From Oscillospiraceae bacterium (GTDB lineage Bacteria; Bacillota; Clostridia; UBA1381; UBA9506): DNA of 64,000 bases. Positions 36,774 to 44,635 of this stretch are shown one piece after another. Below the pieces are notes generated by a model, which saw nothing but the letters and a program-made list of their open reading frames with translations, had not been told where the DNA came from and ran no database searches. How positions within the stretch are numbered: the stretch's first letter is position 1; each line of letters begins with the position of its first letter. The DNA lies in contig SVJQ01000001.1 in assembly GCA_015068905.1 (NCBI GenBank), positions 169,104 to 233,103 of the forward strand. Direction: 5' to 3'. A program made the translations under genes and the position numbers.

Positions 36774-37718
36774 GTGAAACAGTTTGATGTAGTAGCCTTA
36801 GGCGAAATTTTAATTGATATGACCTATGCCGGCAAAAGTGAGGCGGGGCAGACCTTGTTTGAGCAGAACCCCGGCGGTGCCCCTGCCAATGTGTTGACAG
36901 CGGTGCAACGACTGGGCGGTAAGGCAGCCCTAATCGGCAAGGTGGGCAATGATATGCACGGTGATTTTCTGCGTGCGACCTTAGAAAGAGAACAGGTTGT
37001 TACCGATGGACTTATCACCGACGACAGCGTATTTACGACCCTTGCCTTTGTTAACTTAGATGAAAACGGTGACAGAAGCTTTTCCTTTGCAAGAAAGCCC
37101 GGTGCTGATACTTGTTTGACGAAGGAAGAGGTGAAAACTGACCTGATTGACGGCACGAAAATTTTTCATATCGGGTCTTTGTCACTCACGGATGAGCCGG
37201 CAAAAGGTGCCAGCTTTTATGCGCTGGAGTCAGCTAAGGAAGCAGGTTGTATCATCTCTTATGACCCCAATTATCGTGCATCTCTATGGAGAAGTGAGCA
37301 AGAGGCTGTTGCCGGTATGCGCTCGATTTTATCCTATGTGGATGTGATTAAAATTTCTGATGAAGAAACAGCTCTGCTCACGGATAAGGAAGATGTTTTT
37401 GAAGCATCTGAGGCGCTGCTTAACCAAGGCATTAAAGTGGTTATTGTCACCATGGGTAAGGATGGTGCCATTGTCCGCACAAAGGATGGGGTGGTGCAGT
37501 CTGCGGCATGCTCTGCTAAAGCCATTGACACAACCGGAGCAGGGGATGCTTTTATGGGCGGATTTTTATATCAGCTTGCAAAAAGCGGAAAGAGACCTGA
37601 AGAACTGACCCTTTCTGATGTGCAGAACTTTGCTGATTTTTCCAACAAAGTTTCCGGCTTTTGTGTTGAAAGACGCGGTGCAATTTGCGCAATGCCTTTT
37701 TACAATCAGCTGAAATAG
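36774..37718 (+). CDS. PfkB-family carbohydrate kinase (fructokinase-like)
   Basis: A 314-residue ribokinase/PfkB-fold enzyme. The N-terminal signature GGAPANVLTAVQRLGGKAALIGKVGND is the PfkB-1 motif. The C-terminal motif DTTGAGDAFMGGFLYQL contains the anion hole GAGD and catalytic Asp. The overall pattern (VALGEILIDM, DPNYRASLW, VVIVTMGKDGA) is that of bacterial fructokinases. GTG start 36774, with AAAGGAGCGAG upstream. Second gene of an operon with the lyxose/mannose isomerase, so it likely phosphorylates the ketose product. A hairpin terminator follows. Confidence 0.9.
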   Translation: MKQFDVVALGEILIDMTYAGKSEAGQTLFEQNPGGAPANVLTAVQRLGGKAALIGKVGNDMHGDFLRATLEREQVVTDGLITDDSVFTTLAFVNLDENGDRSFSFARKPGADTCLTKEEVKTDLIDGTKIFHIGSLSLTDEPAKGASFYALESAKEAGCIISYDPNYRASLWRSEQEAVAGMRSILSYVDVIKISDEETALLTDKEDVFEASEALLNQGIKVVIVTMGKDGAIVRTKDGVVQSAACSAKAIDTTGAGDAFMGGFLYQLAKSGKRPEELTLSDVQNFADFSNKVSGFCVERRGAICAMPFYNQLK

Positions 37719-37735
37719 TGAGATAGTTAACTATT

Positions 37736-37772
37736 CAAGCCCGAAAGCGTTTGCTTTCGGGCTTTGATTTTT
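37736..37772 (+). terminator. Rho-independent terminator after the PfkB kinase
   Basis: AGCCCGAAAGC, loop GTTT, GCTTTCGGGCT followed by TTGATTTTT. Confidence 0.88.
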
Positions 37773-37777
37773 AGGTC

Positions 37778-37806
37778 TTGAAAATTCTGTCAAACTGTGA
37801 TATAGT
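37778..37806 (+). promoter_or_regulatory. Sigma-A promoter of the GGDEF protein
   Basis: TTGAAA (37778-37783), 17 bases, TATAGT (37801-37806), about 38 bases before ATG 37845. Confidence 0.75.
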
Positions 37807-37844
37807 ATAATTGTATGTATATCATAGTGTAAGAAGGAATCAAA

Positions 37845-40142
37845 ATGGCAATCAAATACGGCAAAAGAAAACATAGAAAAAATAATATTGTCTATACTAT
37901 TATCAGTACAGTGTTGCTTTGCATTGTTTTTCTGTCTATGGTCAACTATTTTTATAATAACGCAGAGGAAGAAGCCTATGAAGCTCTCCATATTCAGACC
38001 AAGCAGATTAAAGATGATATGCATCTGCAGCTGATGTCTGACCGTGAAAATCTTGTATCTATGGCAAACTTTGCGGCTAAACTGTATGCTGATGGCGAGA
38101 GTTATGACTTGATGTTTGACTCTTTTAAGCCTATCGGTTTAATTGATAATATTGGAATTTTAAATTCTGACAATACGTTTGTAACTAAGATGGGTACTGT
38201 TAATCTTGATGGTCTTATTTCTTTTGAGACAGAGAAAATACAAGGTACTTACATAAGCGGTAGGGTGAAAGACTTAACAAAAGAAAATCATGAAATTATC
38301 AGAAGTGCTGTGCCCATTAAGGTTGATGGCGAAACGGTTGGTATTTTGTACGGTGTTATCGGGCTTGATACCATCGGTGAAAAATACAACAATATGGCAA
38401 AAGAACTGGAGGCTCAGCTCTTTGTCCATGACAAAGAAACCGGCAACCTAGTGATTGACACCATACACGATACTCTTGGCAATATTTCATTCATGAAGGA
38501 ACGTCAATATAACAAAGGCTATTCCTACGAGAAAATGATATCGTCTGACAAGGGCTTTACCTCTTTCGTTTCAGCCTATACCGATGAGAATTTGTATGTG
38601 CATTATTCAACCATTGAGGATCTTGGTTGGGTGATAACCCTGGCACGGTATGAGTCACAGGTGTTTGCCAAAACTCACGTTATATCCCGGATTTTGCTGA
38701 TGTCATTTTGTGCTTTTGTTGTAATCATGGTGCTGTATATGATGATGATTATGCGCAGCGAAAAGCGTCAGCATTCTGCCATGGGCTGTGCATCAAATGT
38801 CAGAAAACTGTTGCTAGAAATCAATCAGCAGCAGAACAATATTACAAAATCTTTAAAATTTATCAGTGACTTTGCTGATTCGCGGTCAAGTATGTTTTTT
38901 GATACAGATAATAATGATCACGTATATATCAAACCTTCATCAGAAAACCAACTGCTTTTAGATGGGGACAGAGAATATTTTCAGTTGGGTTTGCTCAGGT
39001 ATGCTGCTAAACTTCACAAAATTAATCAAATGCCGGTCAATGTTATGTGTATTACACCCAACGCGCACCTTATTAAGACGAATCCTGATTTTTTTGCTTT
39101 TCTGAAAAAACATGGCATTCGGGAAGTCTCTTTTGCAGTGGTCGCTGATAAAAACAATCGTTTTAGCATTCTTGGTTGTATCAATCCACGGAAGAGCAAA
39201 GCAGTAAGAATTCTATTAGAAGATGTAGCCGTTTGTTTTTCCATTGCATTATATAATAAAAATCATCTTAATAAAACTGAACTGGCAGCCACAACCGATT
39301 CTCTTACAGGTGTATTGAACCGTGTTGCCTATAAGCAGGATTTGCTGGTGTTTGATAAAGAAAGAAGTGAGAAGTTTACCTGCATTTATATTGACGTGAA
39401 CGAGTTGCATTTCAGAAACAACAAGTATGGTCACGCAGCAGGTGACGAAATGCTTTTGTACATTGCCAATACCCTAAAAGATGTGTTCTTTGGTTACAAG
39501 GTTTACAGAATGGGCGGCGATGAGTTTTTAGTGTTTATTCAGGATACTGAGCCGGAGGCGGTGGATGAAGCAATCAAGGTGCTGAACGGGCAGCTTGAAA
39601 TTAAAGATTACCACGTTGCAATTGGCATTTCTTACAGAACGCAGAACACAAATACTGAAGAAATGGTCAGAGAAGCTGAAATCAGAATGTATGAGGCAAA
39701 GGCTCAATATTATCAAAATAAAGAGCAGAAGAGCATTGCTAAAACTGAGGAGAAGGGTTACCTTCAGATCAAAACCGGCATTCTTGAAATTGATACGATG
39801 CTTTCTGTTTTAAAAGAGCATTACAACGGAATCTACCGTGTTTCGTTAGATAGCGATAAGGCACGTCGCATTCTAATGCCGGCATATCTTGACTATAACG
39901 AAGAGGAAGAGCATTTTTCGGTTCTCTTAAAAAAATATGTATACGATATGGTAGACCCAGACTTTCATAGAGCCTTGATAAGTTTTTTTAACTATGATGC
40001 GCTGAAGACGCAGTTTATAGAAGGCAGAACGCCTACAATTACATACAAAAAAATTAGTGGTGAAACGGTTATTTTAAGTGTGTATAAGCTTGATGACGAT
40101 GGCGTAGGCAATAACACACTTTGGGTTTTTGCAAAAGATTAA
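37845..40142 (+). CDS. Membrane diguanylate cyclase (extracellular sensor plus GGDEF)
   Basis: 765 residues. Membrane segment 1 is at about 17-37 (IISTVLLCIVFLSMVNYFY). An extracellular Cache-like sensor follows (about 40-285). Membrane segment 2 is at about 288-310 (ILLMSFCAFVVIMVLYMMMI). A linker with a weak GAF-like region (about 320-480) leads to a GGDEF domain (about 482-640) with an intact RMGGDEFLVF motif (Gly557-Phe561), the active-site signature for making cyclic-di-GMP. The roughly 110 C-terminal residues match nothing I know. A cyclic-di-GMP-I riboswitch and an EAL phosphodiesterase gene follow immediately, making a compact synthesis, sensing and degradation locus. The sensed signal is unknown. 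Confidence 0.88.
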   Translation: MAIKYGKRKHRKNNIVYTIISTVLLCIVFLSMVNYFYNNAEEEAYEALHIQTKQIKDDMHLQLMSDRENLVSMANFAAKLYADGESYDLMFDSFKPIGLIDNIGILNSDNTFVTKMGTVNLDGLISFETEKIQGTYISGRVKDLTKENHEIIRSAVPIKVDGETVGILYGVIGLDTIGEKYNNMAKELEAQLFVHDKETGNLVIDTIHDTLGNISFMKERQYNKGYSYEKMISSDKGFTSFVSAYTDENLYVHYSTIEDLGWVITLARYESQVFAKTHVISRILLMSFCAFVVIMVLYMMMIMRSEKRQHSAMGCASNVRKLLLEINQQQNNITKSLKFISDFADSRSSMFFDTDNNDHVYIKPSSENQLLLDGDREYFQLGLLRYAAKLHKINQMPVNVMCITPNAHLIKTNPDFFAFLKKHGIREVSFAVVADKNNRFSILGCINPRKSKAVRILLEDVAVCFSIALYNKNHLNKTELAATTDSLTGVLNRVAYKQDLLVFDKERSEKFTCIYIDVNELHFRNNKYGHAAGDEMLLYIANTLKDVFFGYKVYRMGGDEFLVFIQDTEPEAVDEAIKVLNGQLEIKDYHVAIGISYRTQNTNTEEMVREAEIRMYEAKAQYYQNKEQKSIAKTEEKGYLQIKTGILEIDTMLSVLKEHYNGIYRVSLDSDKARRILMPAYLDYNEEEEHFSVLLKKYVYDMVDPDFHRALISFFNYDALKTQFIEGRTPTITYKKISGETVILSVYKLDDDGVGNNTLWVFAKD

Positions 40143-40171
40143 ACCCTGCAATAAGAAAAGCTTTTGACAAA

Positions 40172-40257
40172 TGAATATTTTGGCAAACCCGGCGAAAGCC
40201 GGCGACGCAAAGCCAAGAGGCTAAGGTTTTATACTATGCCAGTCCAGCTGCAATAAT
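40172..40257 (+). ncRNA. Cyclic-di-GMP-I (GEMM) riboswitch
   Basis: The sequence carries the conserved core in order: GGCAAACC, a CCGGCGAAAGCCGG GNRA-capped stem, GACGCAAAGCC, a short GCC-AAGA-GGC hairpin, CTAAGG, then the second-strand ATGCCAG segment. The flanks TATTTTGGCA and TGCAATAATA can close P1. This combination is diagnostic for the GEMM-I class. It lies on the plus strand upstream of the EAL gene, with a hairpin and T-runs after it as the expression platform. No convincing promoter lies directly in front, so it may be transcribed from the GGDEF gene. Confidence 0.88.
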
Positions 40258-40298
40258 AAAGGGTCATCCGTGACCTTTTGTTGTTGCGGCTTTTTTTG
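40258..40298 (+). terminator. Hairpin with T-runs after the riboswitch
   Basis: AAAGGGTCA, loop TCCG, TGACCTTTT (one bulged G), then GTTGTTGCGGC and a run of seven T. This is the probable terminator platform of the cyclic-di-GMP aptamer. Confidence 0.7.
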
Positions 40299-40450
40299 TA
40301 GGATTTTGAACAGAATTGTATAATTGTAATATGATGGTATAGAAGGTCTGTAGCAGCGGAACTTTATGCCGATGCCGATGTGCATTTTAAAGACATCAAA
40401 AGTATTGTGAAAGAATCTCGGAGAATGAATCATCTAAGAGGTGAACCGAT

Positions 40451-41950
40451 ATGAATATGAAAAAAGGACTTATATTCTTTCTTGCGTGGGGGCTGACAGC
40501 GTCTCTGACGTTGTCCGCTTATGCCGAAGAGAAGGGACAGTTTGCTCCTTTTACGGACGGCGTAACGGTTGTTTCTGTCTGGGTTATTGCTGTCTTATGT
40601 GTTTGTGCGCTGCTTTTTGCTGCAATATGGGTGCTGGAGTTACGCATCAAGCGCATGAAGGTGGAACAAATTGCAGATAAAACAATAGATGCAGAAACAG
40701 GCATGGGGAACCTGCAATTTTTTAACGATCGTTTTAAGAACACCATGGGCGAGGTTTCGAGAAATTTCTATTATATTGCATACATTGTTTTAGATATCAG
40801 CTATCTCAGGTCCTATTATAAAGAAAGCCCCTTTGAAGATATGCTCCAATATACAGCCTCGGTGTTGTCAGAGAAAACCGACGCAGGAGAATTTTCTGCG
40901 CGAATCAGCGAAAATGGTTTTGCTCTTACCTTTTTTGCAAAAAGCGACGAGGCGGCAAGCCAAAAAATATGTGAGGTTATGGACACCCTTAACGGTCTTG
41001 GAAATATAAAGAAAAAAACAGGAAAACTTGTGTACCATGCTGCAGTTTATCATCTGGATAAGGCAGACAAAAACGGCGAAATTCTGCTTTTTAATTTGCG
41101 AAAAAATTGTAATAAAATTTTGGGCACAGACAAACAGATTGTGTATTGTGACACCCACTCAATGAACCTGGTTCGTGAGGAAAAGGAAATTGCAGACAGG
41201 CTGTTAAAAGGTCTCCAAAACGATGAATTTAAAATGTATCTGCAATTTATTGTAGATAATCGTACCAAACAAATTGTTTCGGCAGAACTGCTATCACGTT
41301 GGGAAAACAGCGAAAAAGGGCTTTTGGGTCCGGGGGACTATATTGCCGATATGGAAGCAGTAGGGCTTATCAGCGACCATGATTTTCGTATGTTTGAGCT
41401 AGCCTGCCGTCAGCTTGAAAGCTGGAGAGGGACAGAGTATGGAAGCATTATGCTGTCCTGCAATTTTACGAGAATTACACTTTCGGAGGAGGACTTTATC
41501 GACCGCATTGTTGCCATTTCGGACAACTATCAGTTTGATAAGTCTATGCTTGGGATAGAAATTACTGAGGATTCGATAGAGCGCGATATGGATGTGGCAA
41601 GGCAGAATGTAATGCGGTGTAAGGAACTTGGTTTTTCTGTTTATCTTGATGATCTGGGCAGCGGATATACAACCCTGGCTAATTTGTGTGACTATCCGAT
41701 TGATGTAGTTAAGCTTGACCGCAGCATTTTGCTTAAGACGGAAGTCCCGAAGGGTAAGGAACTTTTTGCCGGTATTGTTGCGCTGGCTCACAGTCTGAAC
41801 ATTAAAGTGGTTTGCGAGGGCGTTGAAACCGAGGAACAAAATGCACTGGTGTCAGCATCCAACTGCGACTTTATTCAGGGCTGGTATTACACCAAAGCAC
41901 TTCCGTCGGAGGAATGTGAAGCTTTTATTGCACAATACAGAAGTGCATAA
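40451..41950 (+). CDS. Degenerate GGDEF plus EAL cyclic-di-GMP phosphodiesterase
   Basis: 499 residues: an N-terminal signal-anchor segment and a membrane helix (about 38-58; VSVWVIAVLCVCALLFAAIW), a degenerate GGDEF domain (about 80-225) whose signature position reads ISENGF and so should not synthesise cyclic-di-GMP, and an EAL domain (about 240-495). Catalytic EAL residues are present: SAELLSRW (Glu279), SCNFTRI (Asn), GIEITED (Glu), VYLDDLGSGYT (Asp400, Asp401), VVKLDRS (Lys), VCEGVET (Glu) and FIQGWYYTKAL (Gln). It should hydrolyse cyclic-di-GMP at the membrane. The upstream riboswitch gives direct product or substrate feedback on its own expression. Confidence 0.92.
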   Translation: MNMKKGLIFFLAWGLTASLTLSAYAEEKGQFAPFTDGVTVVSVWVIAVLCVCALLFAAIWVLELRIKRMKVEQIADKTIDAETGMGNLQFFNDRFKNTMGEVSRNFYYIAYIVLDISYLRSYYKESPFEDMLQYTASVLSEKTDAGEFSARISENGFALTFFAKSDEAASQKICEVMDTLNGLGNIKKKTGKLVYHAAVYHLDKADKNGEILLFNLRKNCNKILGTDKQIVYCDTHSMNLVREEKEIADRLLKGLQNDEFKMYLQFIVDNRTKQIVSAELLSRWENSEKGLLGPGDYIADMEAVGLISDHDFRMFELACRQLESWRGTEYGSIMLSCNFTRITLSEEDFIDRIVAISDNYQFDKSMLGIEITEDSIERDMDVARQNVMRCKELGFSVYLDDLGSGYTTLANLCDYPIDVVKLDRSILLKTEVPKGKELFAGIVALAHSLNIKVVCEGVETEEQNALVSASNCDFIQGWYYTKALPSEECEAFIAQYRSA

Positions 41951-41969
41951 AAATGTTGCCTATTCTAAA

Positions 41970-42013
41970 CCGGAATTTTTGCACATATAGATAAACTATA
42001 AGTCAAATTCCGG
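41970..42013 (+). promoter_or_regulatory. Nested inverted repeat over the spoIIID leader
   Basis: Outer arms CCGGAATTT (41970-41978) and AAATTCCGG (42005-42013) are perfectly complementary. An inner TATAG/CTATA pair sits between them. The right arm runs into the GGGAGGGAG ribosome site of spoIIID, so the RNA fold, if transcribed, would touch the initiation region. GCACATATAG lies in a position where a sporulation-sigma -10 could be; I cannot decide this. Confidence 0.45.
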
Positions 42014-42024
42014 GAGGGAGCAGG

Positions 42025-42288
42025 TTGAAGGATTATATAGCAGGACGGGCAATTTTACTTGCCGAATATATAATCGAACAAAGAGCCACAGTCAGAAAAG
42101 CAGCGAAGGAATTTAATATATCGAAGTCAACCGTACACAAAGATATTACCGAGCGGCTGATGCTGGTCAATCAGAGCCTTGCAAAAGAAGTAAAGCAGGT
42201 CCTTGATGAAAACAAGGCTACACGGCATATCCGTGGGGGCCTTGCCACAAAACAAAAGTATGAGAATCAAAAACAAACGGAGGAATAA
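42025..42288 (+). CDS. spoIIID: Sporulation transcriptional regulator SpoIIID
   Basis: An 87-residue DNA-binding protein matching SpoIIID throughout: KDYIAGRAILLAEYIIE, the helix-turn-helix TVRKAAKEFNISKSTVHKDITERL, NQSLAKEVKQVLDENKATRHIRGG and LATKQKY. SpoIIID acts in the mother cell during endospore formation, activating and repressing sigma-E-dependent genes. Start is TTG 42025, with GGGAGGGAG 6-7 bases upstream, a weak start that fits low-level regulator synthesis. It is the clearest taxonomic marker in the window: an endospore-forming lineage or its recent descendant. Single gene, not part of the neighbouring operons. Confidence 0.96.
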   Translation: MKDYIAGRAILLAEYIIEQRATVRKAAKEFNISKSTVHKDITERLMLVNQSLAKEVKQVLDENKATRHIRGGLATKQKYENQKQTEE

Positions 42289-42326
42289 TAGCTTATATTA
42301 CTTTTTTGTGACAAGAAAAAAAGCTG

Positions 42327-42355
42327 TTGAAATTTTGCCAGAAAAGCGGTATAAT
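42327..42355 (+). promoter_or_regulatory. Sigma-A promoter of the S-layer protein gene
   Basis: TTGAAA (42327-42332), 17 bases, TATAAT (42350-42355). The -10 sits inside the left arm of a 42-bp perfect palindrome. About 80 bases of leader precede ATG 42442. Confidence 0.8.
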
Positions 42356-42385
42356 AAACATAACAATATGTTTATTATACCGCTT
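42344..42385. promoter_or_regulatory. 42-bp perfect palindrome across the S-layer gene promoter
   Basis: Arms of 19 bp, AAGCGGTATAATAAACATA and its exact complement, around ACAA. The left arm contains the -10 box and transcription should begin near its end, so the RNA would carry only the right arm. A DNA-level operator is therefore more likely than a hairpin. No T-run follows. Confidence 0.75.
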
Positions 42386-42441
42386 GATTATTTCCGGCGG
42401 TGTAGTAATAGAGAATGCATTTATACAAAGGAGGATTTCTT

Positions 42442-44262
42442 ATGCTTAAAAAAGCGGTATCCCTCATTCTTAGTGTACTGATGGTGTTATCAGTCGGCAG
42501 TGCTTTTGCTGCAAGTTTTTCAGATGTAACGTCTGATTATTCATGGGCAGAAGATGCTATCATTGCTCTGGCTGATGAACAAGTTATCACCGGCTATCCT
42601 GACGGCACCTTTAAGCCGGGCAAAGATATTACAAAGGAAGAAGCAATTGCTTTATTTGCAAGAATTTTAGGCGCAAGCGAAACATTGAATCAGCCGGTGG
42701 TATCTTTATCCAATGTTCTTTTTGAAGAAGAGCTGAAAAAATATGATACATACGCATCGGAAGCTGCAGCTTACCTGATGTATAAACATGTTTTGTCTGC
42801 TGATGAGCTTTCTATTTATCTTTCATCAGCTCACAAGGGCGAGCCGATGAAACGTTACGAAGCGGCAACCTTAATCGCGAAGTGTTTAGGTGGCGATGTG
42901 TGGCTTAAAAGCAACCCGGATGTTACCCTTTCATACAGCGATGCGGCAGATGTTCCCGCTTCAGCAAGAGGCTATGTTTACTTTGCATCTGAAACAAAAA
43001 TTATTCAGGGCGTAGGTAATAACAAGTTTGCTCCTATGGGTAACGTAACCCGTGCACAGGTTGCTGTAATGCTGCACAGAATGTATGAGCGCCTGCAGTA
43101 TACCTATACACAGGGAACAATCTCTCAGGTTAACGAAGCAACCAATATTATCACTATCAAATCCGAAGATGGTGCGCTTGAAAACTATAAGGTAGACAGC
43201 AACGTTGCCGTTATGCTGGATGGTTCTAAAGCACAGCTTTCAGAACTGCCGATTGGTCAGAAGATTGTAATCACTTTTGCTAACAACGGCTTATATTCCT
43301 TAGACGTTGTTCAGCTGAAAGTTGATGACACCTTTGAAGCGATTTATAAGGGCAAGATGACAGACACTACCGGTACAACCGTTAAGTTTGAATCCTTTGA
43401 GACCGGTAAGGTTTCATCCTACAAGCTGGCTGATGATGCAGTCGTTGTTTACGGTGAACAGAGCGCAAGCCTTGATATTATTAAATCCGGTGACTATGCA
43501 AGAGTATCTGTTACTTCCGGCAAGGTTACCCTGCTTGAAGCAGAGCCCAAGACCAAATCTCTTCAGAATGCAACAGTTGAATCGATTACCTTTGAGCCCG
43601 ATGCGGTTATTAACTTAAGCTTTTCTGACGGCTCTATGTCAGGTTATAAAGTTAAGTCCGGTGCAACCATTCGCCGTAATGGTGCTGTGACCACTTATGC
43701 TGACTTAATGGTAGGCGACAAGGTTGATGTGACACTTGAATACGGTCAGATCAGTGCTGTTGTTGCCATCGGCGTAAGCAAACAGGTTAGCGGCTCTATT
43801 GAAGAAATTACAATCTCCAAGACATCTTCTTCTATGAAGGTTAATGTTCAGGGCGTTATCAACACTTATGCAATCGGTCGCGATGTGGTGATTAAGCTTG
43901 ACGGCGTTAGTGCTACCATTTATGATTTGCGCTTAGGCTATCAGGTTGTATTGCAGACATCCAGCGCAACCATTACAGAAATTGAAGTTAAATCTGTTGC
44001 GGCAGCAATGCAGCTGACCGGTCAGATTAAGAGTGTTGAGCCTGAACACAAGCTGATGACCATTGAACACGCAGATGCAAATGGCAATATCACAGAAAGC
44101 ATTGTGCTTGTTGGCGATTCAGTTAAAATCTTAGACAGTAATGACGGCAAGATTAAGACTCTGAAGAACCTGAAGGTTGGTCAGTATGTGACCGTTGCCG
44201 GTTCAGAAAGCATGGGCAAGTTTAAGGCAACATCTATGATGGTTTTAGGTAACGCACAGTAA
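42442..44262 (+). CDS. S-layer protein: three N-terminal SLH repeats and five beta-domain repeats
   Basis: 606 residues from ATG 42442; AAAGGAGG is 6 bases upstream, and the ORF-track start 42415 has none. Signal peptide 1-23. SLH repeats at about 25-75, 85-150 and 160-215 (YSWAEDAIIALADEQVITGY, PDGTFKPGKDITKEEAIALF). Then come five consecutive modules of about 70-75 residues that begin GTISQVNEATNIITIKSEDG, YKGKMTDTTGTTVKFESF, NATVESITFEPDAVINLSF, VSGSIEEITISKTSSSMKV and LTGQIKSVEPEHKLMTIEH, each ending in a short VGQ-type strand. The promoter and palindrome suggest strong regulated expression; it could be a main surface-layer subunit. A perfect terminator follows. Confidence 0.88.
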   Translation: MLKKAVSLILSVLMVLSVGSAFAASFSDVTSDYSWAEDAIIALADEQVITGYPDGTFKPGKDITKEEAIALFARILGASETLNQPVVSLSNVLFEEELKKYDTYASEAAAYLMYKHVLSADELSIYLSSAHKGEPMKRYEAATLIAKCLGGDVWLKSNPDVTLSYSDAADVPASARGYVYFASETKIIQGVGNNKFAPMGNVTRAQVAVMLHRMYERLQYTYTQGTISQVNEATNIITIKSEDGALENYKVDSNVAVMLDGSKAQLSELPIGQKIVITFANNGLYSLDVVQLKVDDTFEAIYKGKMTDTTGTTVKFESFETGKVSSYKLADDAVVVYGEQSASLDIIKSGDYARVSVTSGKVTLLEAEPKTKSLQNATVESITFEPDAVINLSFSDGSMSGYKVKSGATIRRNGAVTTYADLMVGDKVDVTLEYGQISAVVAIGVSKQVSGSIEEITISKTSSSMKVNVQGVINTYAIGRDVVIKLDGVSATIYDLRLGYQVVLQTSSATITEIEVKSVAAAMQLTGQIKSVEPEHKLMTIEHADANGNITESIVLVGDSVKILDSNDGKIKTLKNLKVGQYVTVAGSESMGKFKATSMMVLGNAQ

Positions 44263-44271
44263 TTAAAAATG

Positions 44272-44313
44272 TAAACACCGTTTGAAGAATTTTCTTCAAA
44301 CGGTGTTTTTTTG
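44272..44313 (+). terminator. Rho-independent terminator of the S-layer gene
   Basis: AAACACCGTTTGAAGAA, loop, TTCTTCAAACGGTGTTT and a run of T; a very long stem. Confidence 0.93.
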
Positions 44314-44635
44314 TGTTGTTGAAAAATGATCTTGTTTGTGATACAATGATTTCGTGTAAGGATTCCCGCATGTTAAATATGCACGTGAATATACAATTTT
44401 GAATGATTTTTGATCCTAACTTGACAAAATCATAGTTGAATGATGAATAACTATGTTAAAAGGTGTGAAATATGAAGAAAACATTTTGAATACTTTCTAT
44501 TGTCTTAGCTTGTGCTTTAGCGATGGTGCATTTAATTATAAATGGATATCCAAGTCTACAAAATATAAACATTAGTTTACCGATTTAGGTAAAACAAGCC
44601 AAACGCTAGATTTTGATGAAACGGGGAGGTTTAAT
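44314..44635 (+). other. Non-coding gap with a decayed short reading frame
   Basis: AT-rich sequence with TTGACA at 44423 and no clear -10. It contains the interrupted signal-peptide-like frame at 44472-44588 and ends in ACGGGGAGG before the GH2 gene. I see nothing else in it. Confidence 0.55.
44472..44588 (+). pseudogene. Remnant of a secreted-protein gene (interrupted signal peptide)
   Basis: AAAGGTG, then ATG AAG AAA ACA TTT TGA; the same frame continues after the TGA as ILSIVLACALAMVHLIINGYP and stops at 44588. Read through, it is a typical Lys-Lys plus hydrophobic signal sequence. TGA is used as a normal stop codon elsewhere in the window, so this looks like a dead fragment of a secreted-protein gene. 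It could also be a chance frame. Confidence 0.4.

Larger units (their letters stand above)
40143..40450 (+). other. Regulatory intergenic region between GGDEF and EAL genes
   Basis: 308 bases with no gene. It holds the cyclic-di-GMP-I aptamer (40172-40257), a hairpin with T-runs (40258-40298), a possible promoter (TTGAAC at 40306, TATGAT at 40330), and about 100 bases of leader with GTCT...AGAC pairing potential before GAGGTG and ATG 40451. Confidence 0.7.

Noticed and set aside
40163-40168. TTGACA just before the riboswitch as its promoter
   Set aside because: The base positions 16-18 downstream fall in the conserved aptamer core (GGCAAACCCGG) and contain no -10 box.
42344-42385. Terminator of spoIIID
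   Set aside because: There is no T-run and the palindrome contains the -10 box of the following gene.
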